Source: Roseomonas aeriglobus (lineage in GTDB: Bacteria; Pseudomonadota; Alphaproteobacteria; Sphingomonadales; Sphingomonadaceae). Taken from it: a stretch of 64,000 nucleotides of DNA. The translations under genes were made by a program, and so were the position numbers. The notes beneath the pieces were generated by a model. It saw only the letters and a program-made list of their open reading frames with translations, did not search any database and was not told the DNA's origin. This document shows, in pieces, positions 9,114 to 16,647 of the stretch (its first letter is position 1; the number at the start of each line of letters is the position of its first letter). The stretch lies in contig JAFHKN010000005.1 in NCBI GenBank assembly GCA_016937575.1, positions 62,001-126,000 on the forward strand. Reading direction: 5' to 3'.

Positions 9114-9494
9114 CTGCGTATTGTACCCGTGCTGGCGACCCTTGCCTTGCTCGCTACCCCGGCCCTAGCCCAGCAGGCGGGGCATCAGGGCATGAACCAT
9201 CAAGGCATGGATCATTCCAAGATGATGCAGCCAACCGCGGCCAACCCCTACGGCCCGGCCGAGATGGACATGCACCAGAAGATGATGGCGGCGAAGGGAG
9301 CCGATGCCGGCGAGACGTGGATTCGCAAGATGATCGAGCATCACCGCGGTGCGGTCGCGATGTCGCAGATCGCGCTTCGCAGTTCCCAGAATGCAGAGGT
9401 CCGGGGCGAGGCGCAGAAAGCCATCACAAGCCAGAACCGCGAAATCGCGACCCTGAATGCGATGCTCCGCAAAATGGGCAAGCCTGCTCAATAA
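9114..9494 (+). CDS. Secreted DUF305 copper-binding protein
   Basis: The mature protein has a Met/His segment (HQGMNHQGMDHSKMMQP) and the DUF305 core with MIEHHRGAVAMSQIAL near residue 75. A signal peptide (RIVPVLATLALLATPALAQ) precedes it. No ATG opens the frame at the right place; GAGGAG at 9102-9107 is spaced for the CTG at 9114, which would give the expected Met-Arg-Ile start, so either CTG is used or an ATG was mutated. GTG at 9129 is another option. The family sequesters periplasmic copper. The close paralog is at 23833-24207. A hairpin follows at 9501. Confidence 0.8.
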   Translation: MRIVPVLATLALLATPALAQQAGHQGMNHQGMDHSKMMQPTAANPYGPAEMDMHQKMMAAKGADAGETWIRKMIEHHRGAVAMSQIALRSSQNAEVRGEAQKAITSQNREIATLNAMLRKMGKPAQ

Positions 9495-9500
9495 CCGCAT

Positions 9501-9525
9501 GGTCCCGCTCCAATCGGACGGGACC
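9501..9525 (+). terminator. Hairpin after the DUF305 gene
   Basis: GGTCCCG and CGGGACC form a seven-pair stem with an 11-base loop shortly after the DUF305 stop codon. There is no T-run, so termination is only plausible. Confidence 0.4.
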
Positions 9526-9587
9526 GCCAACGATGCTTCGACCAAGATCTGTATGCGCTACCTGATCGCCGCGCTGGCGCTGGGCGT

Positions 9588-10496
9588 TCGTCGGACGACC
9601 TTGGCGGCGACGTGACGGTGAAGGCCGAGCGGGGGACACGCCAGTTCGCGACCGGCGACCGCATCATGTTCCTTCGCAACGAACGGGGCATGGGGGTCAA
9701 GAACGGCACGCTCGCCCGATCGAGCGGGTATCGCCCGAGGGCATGGCGGTGCGCCTCGATGACGGGCGCGGTGTCGCGTTCGACACCAAGGATTATGCCC
9801 ATGTCGATCATGGCTATGCCGCCACCATCCATAAATCGCAGGGGGTGACGGTCGATCGCGCCCCTGTCCTCGCCACCCCCGGCATGGACCGGCACAGCGC
9901 CTATGTCGGCATGTCGCGGCATCGCGACGACGTGCATCTCCATTACGGCCGCGCGACTTCGCCGACCAGCGCCAGCTCGTCCGCGCCCTGTCGCGCGACC
10001 GGGCAAGGGACATGGCGGGCGACCATGCCCGGCCCGAGCAGGACCAGGCCCGCGCGTTCGACCGGTTGCGTGCCGCGATAGAAGGTCAGGACCGTGAGCT
10101 GGCATTGCTACGCCGTGCCGTGGAGGGCTTGGCGGCCGAGCGCGCCGCGCGATCAACGTGCCCGACTACAGCAAGGCGCTTGGCGTGCTTCAGCAGGGCG
10201 TGGACACGGCGACCGGCCGCATCGACCATGTTGTCCATATTCTTTCCAAAGCCCCGGTCATGGCGATGACGCCCAAGCAGATGGCGCAGCGCATCGCGGC
10301 GTGAACGCTCGGCCTACCACGTTAGGAAGCAGGGCAGCGCCTAATGCAGAGCGCCAGCCCGACCGCGTTCCGTGGGATCGTCGCGGCCGACAGAATCGTG
10401 ACGGTTAATCGCGAAGCGATTGAAAGGTGCGTAGAAGCTGCTGCGAAAGCCCGTGAGACGGTGCGATGCACCGTCAAGGTCGCGCCCGCCCCATAA
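9588..10496 (+). pseudogene. traA-DUF6118 fusion remnant with several frameshifts
   Basis: The first part matches the C-terminal helicase region of TraA: DDLGGDVTVKAERGTRQFA, IMFLRNERGMGVKNGTL, then in another frame DTKDYAHVDHGYAATIHKSQ and HSAYVGMSRHRDD. The frame breaks near 9718 and 9950. At about 10040 the text ARPEQDQARAFDR passes in frame into RELALLRRAVEGLAAER of DUF6118, showing a deletion that fused the two genes at a shared Ala-Phe. DUF6118 is then broken near 10150, has a stop after MTPKQMAQRIAA, lacks its membrane helix and ends RETVRCTVKVAPAP. It abuts a truncated signal-peptide start (MRYLIAALALGV) at about 9553. Confidence 0.85.
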
Positions 10497-10642
10497 AGTA
10501 ACAACGCGGACTTTTGAGGCTTCAGCCGGTGTCATGACCGTTTCAGGCCGGTGCACTTATGATCGCGAGGCGGGCGCGTGCGGATCAACGCACAATCCTT
10601 TTACGCGCCCGCCCCGAAAGCCCTCAGGCAAAATAGGGCTCT

Positions 10643-10837
10643 CTATTGCGTCACCGCGAAGCCGGCCTTCTCTATGGCCCGCTTGAGTTGCTGTACATCG
10701 GCCGTCGAGCTTACCGAAACGGTCTTGCTCGCCAAGTCGACGTTGACGACGGCCTTGGCATCGACGCGCTGAAGCGCGCTGGTCACACCGCGCGCACAGC
10801 CTCCGCAGGTCATTCCCTGAACTTTGAAATCGATCAT
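10643..10837 (-). CDS. copZ: CopZ-like heavy-metal-associated copper chaperone
   Basis: The 64-residue protein is a single HMA domain: MIDFKVQGMTCGGCARGV carries the metal-binding CxxC (Cys11, Cys14) on the first loop, and the fold ends with KRAIEKAGFAV. The start at 10837 matches the family length; an upstream in-frame extension has no supporting site. The chaperone carries Cu(I) in the cytoplasm and hands it to the CopA ATPase or the CueR regulator, both encoded divergently next door. Two MerR-type dyads lie in the 134 bases between copZ and copA. Confidence 0.92.
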   Translation of the reverse strand: MIDFKVQGMTCGGCARGVTSALQRVDAKAVVNVDLASKTVSVSSTADVQQLKRAIEKAGFAVTQ

Positions 10838-10875
10838 CTTCGTTCTTCCATGAGGTGGATGAAGCAGATGTGGGG

Positions 10876-10897
10876 TTTGACACTGTGTCAGGGTCAA
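10876..10897 (-). promoter_or_regulatory. Possible CueR operator for copZ
   Basis: On the minus strand TTGACC is followed by CTGACACAGTGTCAA, a dyad around the perfect palindrome GACAC-A-GTGTC. This is the arrangement of MerR-family operators overlapping a -35 box. The expected -10 (CACATC after 19 bases) is poor, so the assignment is tentative. Confidence 0.45.
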
Positions 10898-10913
10898 GGG
10901 GTGTATTTAGCTG

Positions 10914-10944
10914 TTGACCTTGACACGATGTGAGGGACGATAAG
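10914..10944 (+). promoter_or_regulatory. CueR-type promoter/operator of copA
   Basis: A -35 TTGACC (10914-10919) and a -10-like GATAAG (10939-10944) are 19 bases apart, the long spacing that MerR-family activators correct. The spacer holds an imperfect dyad CCTTGACAC / TGTGAGGG. It lies 28 bases upstream of the copA start, and cueR is the second gene of the same transcript. Confidence 0.65.
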
Positions 10945-10971
10945 GCCATCGACTCAGTAGTGGAGACGACC

Positions 10972-13425
10972 ATGAGCGCCCCGGCGCAGCTGCCAATGCA
11001 GACACAGGCGAGAAGCGAAGACAGGCTGTCGCTGGCCATCGATGGCATGACCTGCGCGACGTGTGTCGGGCGGGTGGAGCGCGCCATCGCCGGGGTGCCG
11101 GGCGTCGCCGGCGTCTCGGTCAATCTCGCGACGGAGCGCGCGAACGTCGAGTTCGTCGATGGACGATCCGATGTCGCTGCCGTAGCCGATGCGGTTCTTG
11201 CGGCGGGCTACACCCCGTTGACGCAAACGACCGAGTTGACGATCACGGGCATGACCTGCGCCTCATGTGTCGGCCGGGTCGAGAAGGCGCTGCTGAAAGT
11301 GCCCGGCGTCCGCTCCGCGAGTGTCAACCTGGCAGCCGAGACGGCGCGGATCGAAACGGTGGGTGGCGTCCCCACTTATGTCTTGGTCGAGGCCGTCGAA
11401 AGCGCTGGTTACACCGCATTCGCGCGCACCGGATCGGCGGAGGCGGAACGAAGCGCCGAGGACGCCCGCCGCGACGCAGCCGCAACAAGAGAGCTCCGCC
11501 ACGTGCTGATCGCCGCGGCGCTGTCGCTGCCGCTGGTCGTTCCGATGCTGCTGGCCCCGTTCGGTATCGAGGTGGCGGTGCCGGGCTGGATCCAGCTGCT
11601 GCTCGCGACGCCCGTGCAGTTCTGGCTGGGCGCGCGCTTCTATCGCGCGGGTTGGAAGGCCGCGCGCGCCCGAACCGGCAACATGGACCTGTTGGTCGCG
11701 ATCGGCACATCGGCCGCCTACGGGCTCAGCCTCTACCAGCTGCTGTTCGCGCCGATGCACGGCATGGATGCGCATTATTACTTCGAGGCTTCGGCCGTCG
11801 TCATCACCCTTATCCTGCTCGGCAAATGGCTCGAAGGCCGCGCCAAGCGTCAGACCGGAGAGGCGATCCGCGCGCTGATGGCGCTGCGGCCCGACCAGGC
11901 TCGCGTTGTCGGCACCGACGGCAGCGAACGAGAGATTGCCCTGGCGGAGGTGCGCTCGGGTGACCGCGTCCGCGTCCGGCCCGGCGAGCGCATCCCCGTC
12001 GATGGACGACTGATCGAGGGAGCAACCCATGTCGATGAATCCATGCTCACCGGAGAGAGCCTTCCGGTCGCCAAGGCCGCTGGAGACCCAGTGACCGGCG
12101 GATCGATCAACGCGGACGGCCTCATCCTGGTCGAGACGACGGCGGTGGGGGCTGAGACCACCCTCGCTCGCATCGTGCGCCTTGTCGAAAGCGCGCAGGG
12201 CGCCAAGGCTCCGATCCAGCGGCTCGTCGACAAGGTCAGCGCCGTGTTCGTGCCAATCGTCCTCGTCATAGCCGCGCTGACCCTCGCCGGCTGGCTGATC
12301 GCCGGCGCCGGAGCGGAAGTCGCGATCCTGAACGCGGTCGCGGTGCTCGTCATCGCCTGTCCGTGCGCGCTCGGCCTGGCCACGCCGACCGCGATCATGG
12401 CCGGCACGGGCGTTGCCGCGCGGGCCGGTGTCCTCATCAAGGACGCGGAGGCGCTGGAGACCGCGCACCGCATCAACATCGTCGCGTTCGACAAGACCGG
12501 CACGCTGACCGAGGGCAAGCCCTCGCTGCTGGCCGCACTGCCGGCCGAGGGGGCCGAACGCGCCGAGCTGATCGCGCTCGCCGCGGCGCTTCAGGCTGGA
12601 AGCGAGCATCCGCTCGCCCGGGCCGTCTTGGCGTGGGCCAGCTCGGAAGGCGTCGAACCCGCCCGCGCCAACGGGATGCGCGGCCTGCCCGGCCGCGGGG
12701 TTGCTGCAGACGTCAACGGCCGCAACCTGATCCTCGGCAGCACGCGCTTGATGGACGACGAAGCTATCGTGATGACACCGCTGGCGAGTGAGGCGGCCAG
12801 GCTGGAAGCCGAGGGACGGACGGTCTCCTGGGTCGCGGAACGCGCGCCCGAACGCCGCCTTCTCGGCCTTCTGGCGTTCGGCGACGAGGTCAAGGCTTCC
12901 GCCGCTGCTGCCGTGGCGGCGCTGCATGGCCGTGGCATACGCAGCGTGATGCTGACCGGAGACAATGCGGGAAGCGCCCGCGCAGCGGCGGCCAAGCTCG
13001 GCATCGACGATTTCGTTGCCAATGTCCTGCCGGAAGGAAAGTCGGATGCGGTGGCAGCATTGCGGGGCGGGGACCGCACGGTCGCGATGGTCGGGGACGG
13101 CGTCAACGACGCCCCTGCCCTCGCTGCAGCAGATGTCGGCATCGCCATGTCAACCGGAACAGACGTTGCGATGCACGCAGCGGGCATCACGCTGATGCGG
13201 GGCGATCCGCGCCTGGTCGCGGACGCGATCGACATCTCCAAACGGACATATTCCAAGATCCGCCAGGGGCTGTTCTGGGCGTTCATCTACAACCTGGTCG
13301 GCATCCCGCTGGCAGCGTTCGGGTATCTAAGCCCGGTGATCGCCGGCGCGGCGATGGCGCTGTCGAGTGTCAGCGTCGTCGCCAATGCTCTGACGCTTCG
13401 CCGTTGGCGTCCGACAGCGGCTTGA
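10972..13425 (+). CDS. copA: Cu(I)-exporting P1B-type ATPase CopA
   Basis: The 817-residue protein has two N-terminal HMA domains (GMTCATC at 25-31, TGMTCASC at 92-99) and eight predicted membrane helices. It also has the CPC copper site (463-465), the phosphorylated Asp of [11 protein letters not shown] (507), the HP motif in [10 protein letters not shown] and [10 protein letters not shown] near 708. It pumps Cu(I) from the cytoplasm to the periplasm. The start at 10972 is chosen because the earlier in-frame codon at 10930 lies inside the promoter. It is divergent from copZ and is followed after 11 bases by cueR. Confidence 0.96.
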   Translation: MSAPAQLPMQTQARSEDRLSLAIDGMTCATCVGRVERAIAGVPGVAGVSVNLATERANVEFVDGRSDVAAVADAVLAAGYTPLTQTTELTITGMTCASCVGRVEKALLKVPGVRSASVNLAAETARIETVGGVPTYVLVEAVESAGYTAFARTGSAEAERSAEDARRDAAATRELRHVLIAAALSLPLVVPMLLAPFGIEVAVPGWIQLLLATPVQFWLGARFYRAGWKAARARTGNMDLLVAIGTSAAYGLSLYQLLFAPMHGMDAHYYFEASAVVITLILLGKWLEGRAKRQTGEAIRALMALRPDQARVVGTDGSEREIALAEVRSGDRVRVRPGERIPVDGRLIEGATHVDESMLTGESLPVAKAAGDPVTGGSINADGLILVETTAVGAETTLARIVRLVESAQGAKAPIQRLVDKVSAVFVPIVLVIAALTLAGWLIAGAGAEVAILNAVAVLVIACPCALGLATPTAIMAGTGVAARAGVLIKDAEALETAHRINIVAFDKTGTLTEGKPSLLAALPAEGAERAELIALAAALQAGSEHPLARAVLAWASSEGVEPARANGMRGLPGRGVAADVNGRNLILGSTRLMDDEAIVMTPLASEAARLEAEGRTVSWVAERAPERRLLGLLAFGDEVKASAAAAVAALHGRGIRSVMLTGDNAGSARAAAAKLGIDDFVANVLPEGKSDAVAALRGGDRTVAMVGDGVNDAPALAAADVGIAMSTGTDVAMHAAGITLMRGDPRLVADAIDISKRTYSKIRQGLFWAFIYNLVGIPLAAFGYLSPVIAGAAMALSSVSVVANALTLRRWRPTAA

Positions 13426-13436
13426 GGAGGCGATAC

Positions 13437-13865
13437 GTGAATATAGGACAGGCGGCCAAAGCTTCGGGCGTCAGCCAGCGGATGATCCGCCATTATGAGG
13501 CGATCGGCCTCATTCCGAAGGCCACGCGGCGTGATTCCGGCTACCGCGACTATGACGAACGCGAAGTCCACATGTTGCGCTTCATCGGCCGCGCACGCGA
13601 TCTGGGCTTTCCAATTTCGGAGATCGGCCAGCTCGTCGCGCTGTGGCAGGACGGCGATCGGGCGAGTGGTGAGGTCAAGGCCCTCGCGCTTGCACGAGCC
13701 GCGGAGATGGAGCGCAAGGAGCACGAGCTCCGAGCGATGCGCAAGTCGCTCGAAGATCTGGCGCGTCGCTGCGCGGGCGGAGATCGACCGGATTGCCCGA
13801 TCCTGGACGATCTTGCGATCGGAGTGGAACATGTGAGTCTGCGTTGCGCTAAAGAAAAGGGTTGA
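13437..13865 (+). CDS. cueR: Cu(I)-responsive MerR-family regulator CueR
   Basis: The GTG start at 13437 follows GGAGG. The 142-residue protein begins MNIGQAAKASGVSQRMIRHYEAIGL, the winged helix of the MerR family, followed by the long dimerisation helix. The metal loop is C112-AGGDRPD-C120, the Cx7C spacing of Cu(I)-sensing CueR/HmrR proteins. It should activate copA and probably copZ by twisting the 19-bp-spaced promoter, and it is co-transcribed with copA. The sequence past residue 125 (EHVSLRCAKEKG) is slightly longer than usual. Confidence 0.93.
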   Translation: MNIGQAAKASGVSQRMIRHYEAIGLIPKATRRDSGYRDYDEREVHMLRFIGRARDLGFPISEIGQLVALWQDGDRASGEVKALALARAAEMERKEHELRAMRKSLEDLARRCAGGDRPDCPILDDLAIGVEHVSLRCAKEKG

Positions 13866-13884
13866 CCTTGGACCATGGTCCGAG
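13862..13884 (+). promoter_or_regulatory. MerR-type dyad after cueR
   Basis: TTGACC is followed by TTGGACCATGGTCCGA, a nearly perfect palindrome, resembling a CueR-type operator over a -35 box. No convincing -10 follows at 19 bases. It overlaps the last codons of cueR and precedes the copper-storage gene at 13978. Confidence 0.4.
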
Positions 13885-13914
13885 CCGCAAGGACGGTGAA
13901 GTCCCGACCCCGGC

Positions 13915-13940
13915 GAGGGAAAGCGCCAAGAACCGCGTAT
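13915..13940 (+). promoter_or_regulatory. Candidate ECF sigma promoter, GAGGGA-N14-GCGTAT
   Basis: GAGGGA (13915-13920) and GCGTAT (13935-13940) are separated by exactly 14 bases. The motif lies 37 bases upstream of the DUF326 start. The broken DUF326 copy at the window start carries the equivalent motif at the same place. Confidence 0.6.
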
Positions 13941-13977
13941 ATACAAGGGGAGGGGGGCGCATATGGAAGGAAAGACA

Positions 13978-14310
13978 ATGCATCAGATCGATCCCGAGAT
14001 GAAGGCGTGCATGGACGCCTGCCATGAATGCCACATCACCTGCCTTCACATGGCGATGAATCACTGCCTGGAGGCGGGCGGGCGACACGCCGAGCCTCAG
14101 CACATGAAGCTGATGCTGGACTGTGCTCAGATTTGCAGTGTCGCGATCGACTTCATGGCGCGCAAGTCCGAGCACCACCGGCATATCTGCCGCGAGTGCG
14201 CCGAGATTTGCCGGGCGTGCGCGTCGAGCTGCGAAGGGCTGGACGGCATGGAGGATTGCGTCGCCGCGTGTCGCAAGTGCGCCGACGCTTGCGACAAGAT
14301 GGCCGCGTAA
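13978..14310 (+). CDS. Four-helix-bundle copper-binding/storage protein (DUF326)
   Basis: The 110-residue protein has 13 Cys arranged mostly as CxxxC and CxxC pairs along amphipathic helices: CMDACHECHITCLHMAM, then CAQICSVAIDF, HICRECAEICRACASSC and CVAACRKCADACDKM. This is the pattern of cytosolic copper storage proteins, in which Cys residues point into the bundle core and bind many Cu(I) ions. No signal peptide is present. MHQID at 13978 is preferred because the broken paralog starts at the same residue; ATG 13963 is also possible. It follows cueR and has its own upstream ECF-type motif, so it may answer to both copper circuits. Confidence 0.9.
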   Translation: MHQIDPEMKACMDACHECHITCLHMAMNHCLEAGGRHAEPQHMKLMLDCAQICSVAIDFMARKSEHHRHICRECAEICRACASSCEGLDGMEDCVAACRKCADACDKMAA

Positions 14311-14317
14311 ATGGCCC

Positions 14318-14344
14318 GAGGGCGGCGCTTTCCCCGCCGCCCTC
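14318..14344 (+). terminator. Hairpin after the copper-storage gene
   Basis: GAGGGCGGCG pairs perfectly with CGCCGCCCTC across a seven-base loop, eight bases past the stop codon. The T-run is weak (CCCGTTAC). Confidence 0.55.
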
Positions 14345-14358
14345 CCGTTACATTGCGA

Positions 14359-14413
14359 GCCAAGGCGCGTGAGACGGTGCGATGCACGGTCAGGGTTGGC
14401 AGCAACGCTTTAG
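14359..14413 (+). pseudogene. 3' tail of a DUF6118 gene
   Basis: The frame reads AKARETVRCTVRVGSNAL then stop, matching the C-terminal residues of DUF6118 (AKARETVRCTVKV at 10440-10496). Nothing else of the gene remains. It sits exactly between the copper-storage gene and the FTR1 permease. Confidence 0.65.
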
Positions 14414-14437
14414 AGAGGGGCGTCACCTGCCCTGCCG

Positions 14438-16390
14438 CTAGGCTAGCGGCCCGCCCGTCCGCGGCTTGGCGCGGCGGTTCCAGGCGAACCCGATCATGAT
14501 CGCGGCAAGCATCAGGAGTTGTGCCAGCACCGACTGAAATGTCGGGAACAGGCCCAACATCGAGATACGTGGCACGCTGGCGAGCGGCGCTATGTCGATG
14601 ATCCCCGCCTCTTGGAGAGCAGCGACTCCCTTACCGGCCAGCACGACCGTCAGAGCGGCCATCAGCCATGAGCTGTAGCGGAAGAACTGCGTAATCGGCA
14701 GCGTCCGGCTGTAGCGGAGCATGGCCCAGGCGATGACGGCGAGAAGGCTGATCGCTGCGCCGGCCCCGGCCAGCAGCATCGCGGTGTTCCCCTGTGTCGA
14801 GAGCGCGGCGTAGAAAAGGATCGTCTCGAATACCTCCCGATAGACAACCAGGAATGCGAGCCCGAACAGGAACCATCCCGACCCGCCCGATAGCGCCCGT
14901 GACATTTTCTCGCGGATATAGCGTTGCCATTGATCAGCTTGTGCCTTGCCGTGCATCCAGATTCCGACCGAGAGCAGGACCACGGCCGCGAACAGCGAGC
15001 CGAACCCTTCCGTCAGTTCCCGGCTCGCGCCGCTTATACCGATCGCATAGGTGGCAACCGCCCAGGTAATCCCGCCGGCGACGAGCGCGCCGACCCAGCC
15101 ACCATGCACATAGCGCATGGCTTCCGGCCGCTCCGCTTTGCGGAGGAACGCAATCATGGCCACCACGATCAAGAGAGCTTCCAGCCCTTCGCGCAGCAGG
15201 ATCGTGAAGGCTCCCAAGAAGGTGGACGCCTGCGTCGCGGCGTCGGGCGCGAGCGCGGCCTCGGCATCATCGAACAGGCCGCCCAGCACTGCCACTCGTT
15301 CGGTCACGTCATCGGCTGACGTGCTGCTCTCCACAGCGGCGCGATATTCTCCCATCGCGCCTTCGATCCGGGACATGAGGTTCGGGTCGCGCGCCGAGAG
15401 CGTCGGTTCGATCGGCTCGAACCCGTCGAGGTAGGCGGACAGCGCCAGTTCCTTTGCAGCGCGCCGGTCGCCGCGCTGGAACGCGGCGAGGCTTTGCGCA
15501 AGCTTGGCGCGCGCCACGGCGAGCGGGCTTGGGGCTTGTTGCATCACCTGATCGGGGTGGCGACGCAGATAGGCGAGCACCGCGTCGGCTTTCACCTGCC
15601 CGATGCTGCCCGCAAGCGCGGCGGGGGTGAGCGCGACCAGGGTTTTCAGGTCGGGAATTCGTGCCCGCAAGCTCGCGTCCGACTTCCACAGCCGCTCACC
15701 CTCGACCGCTTGTGCGTCGGTGGAGGCGAAGCTGCCGGAGCGGAACGCGAGCGCCCAGCGCTGATCGCTAGACAGATCGACGAAGCTCTGCATCGCGGTT
15801 CCGTCGATGCCTTGGCTTATCACCTGATAGAGCGCGAACACGCTGCGCTGGCGCGCTCGCTCGGCATCAGTAAAGGCGATCGGTGGCGGGTCGAGCTTGG
15901 CGGCGTCGGGACCGTGCCCGTTGCCTGTCATGCCGTGGCAGGACGCGCAGGATTGTCGAAAAACCGCTCCTGCTGTGGAGATGTCCGGTGTCTTGTCCGG
16001 GGCGAGCGGAACCGGATAGGCCTTGAGCAGATCGGCGGCGAGCCCGTAGGCGAGCGCCGCGACCTGTTGGGCCGAGCCCTTGCGGGCAATCACGCCTTGG
16101 AGCTGCGAAGCCCGTTGGATCAGGGATTGCCGCTCAGGTGTCGCAGGGAGCGCGCGCAGGCGGGTGGACACGCCTGCGGCGAACTCCGTCATCTCCGCGT
16201 ATTCGGACGCACTTGTGACCGCGCCGTTGGCGACCGCACCGCCATAATCGACCGCCATATAATCGAGCAGACGCCAAGCGGTTTGCACGTCGCCGGGATC
16301 GGCCGTCGCCGCAGCGGGAATCAACAGCAGCATAAGCGACGCGACCAGCGCGAGTGCAGGCTTAATCAGCGCGACCCGAAGTGACGGCAT
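14438..16390 (-). CDS. Cytochrome c-FTR1 family metal permease, copy 1
   Basis: The 650-residue protein has a signal peptide, a periplasmic part with the haem motif CASCHGMTG near residue 140, a helical linker, and a C-terminal FTR1 domain from about 375. The FTR1 domain carries the REGLE motif (LREGLEALLIV) and a second RExxE (YREVFETILFY), both needed for metal passage in Ftr1 permeases. Fused proteins of this kind are known as iron permeases and, in PbrT, as lead-uptake proteins. It is about the same length as, and very similar to, the gene at 55076-57043. Met 16390 is preferred over the TTG at 16408. Which metal it moves is not shown by sequence. Confidence 0.85.
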   Translation of the reverse strand: MPSLRVALIKPALALVASLMLLLIPAAATADPGDVQTAWRLLDYMAVDYGGAVANGAVTSASEYAEMTEFAAGVSTRLRALPATPERQSLIQRASQLQGVIARKGSAQQVAALAYGLAADLLKAYPVPLAPDKTPDISTAGAVFRQSCASCHGMTGNGHGPDAAKLDPPPIAFTDAERARQRSVFALYQVISQGIDGTAMQSFVDLSSDQRWALAFRSGSFASTDAQAVEGERLWKSDASLRARIPDLKTLVALTPAALAGSIGQVKADAVLAYLRRHPDQVMQQAPSPLAVARAKLAQSLAAFQRGDRRAAKELALSAYLDGFEPIEPTLSARDPNLMSRIEGAMGEYRAAVESSTSADDVTERVAVLGGLFDDAEAALAPDAATQASTFLGAFTILLREGLEALLIVVAMIAFLRKAERPEAMRYVHGGWVGALVAGGITWAVATYAIGISGASRELTEGFGSLFAAVVLLSVGIWMHGKAQADQWQRYIREKMSRALSGGSGWFLFGLAFLVVYREVFETILFYAALSTQGNTAMLLAGAGAAISLLAVIAWAMLRYSRTLPITQFFRYSSWLMAALTVVLAGKGVAALQEAGIIDIAPLASVPRISMLGLFPTFQSVLAQLLMLAAIMIGFAWNRRAKPRTGGPLA

Positions 16391-16469
16391 ATGGGTGATC
16401 GTCTCCAAGCTTTACTCGTCGCGCACTATGCGAACAGCTCTCATTAGCAGTATTGGGCGGAGGGCGCGA

Positions 16470-16640
16470 TCACCAAGGCAGCCGATGATGAACATCGCCG
16501 CGTCAACGGGCGATCGTCGCCGGCGACAGATCGTGACCGTGAACCGGTCCCGATTGAACGACGCAAGAAAGCGGCGACGAAGGCACGCGAGACGGTGCGA
16601 TGCGCGATCAAGGTCCGCAATGGAGCCAGCAGTGATCGAG
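16470..16640 (+). pseudogene. Degenerate 3' part of a DUF6118 gene
   Basis: Nucleotide similarity to 10345-10490 is clear around GGGCGATCGTCGCC, CAGATCGTGACCGTGAA and GAGACGGTGCGATGCG, corresponding to RAIVAADRIVTVNREAIE and ARETVRCAIKV, but indels break the frame. It lies between the FTR1 gene and the 901-residue fusion gene, again at a module boundary. Confidence 0.6.
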
Positions 16641-16647
16641 GATACTT

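Noticed and set aside
11263..12927. Long 554-residue antisense frame opposite the copA ATPase gene
   Set aside because: It is a shadow of high-GC coding sequence; its translation has no domain, while the plus strand encodes an unmistakable P-type ATPase.
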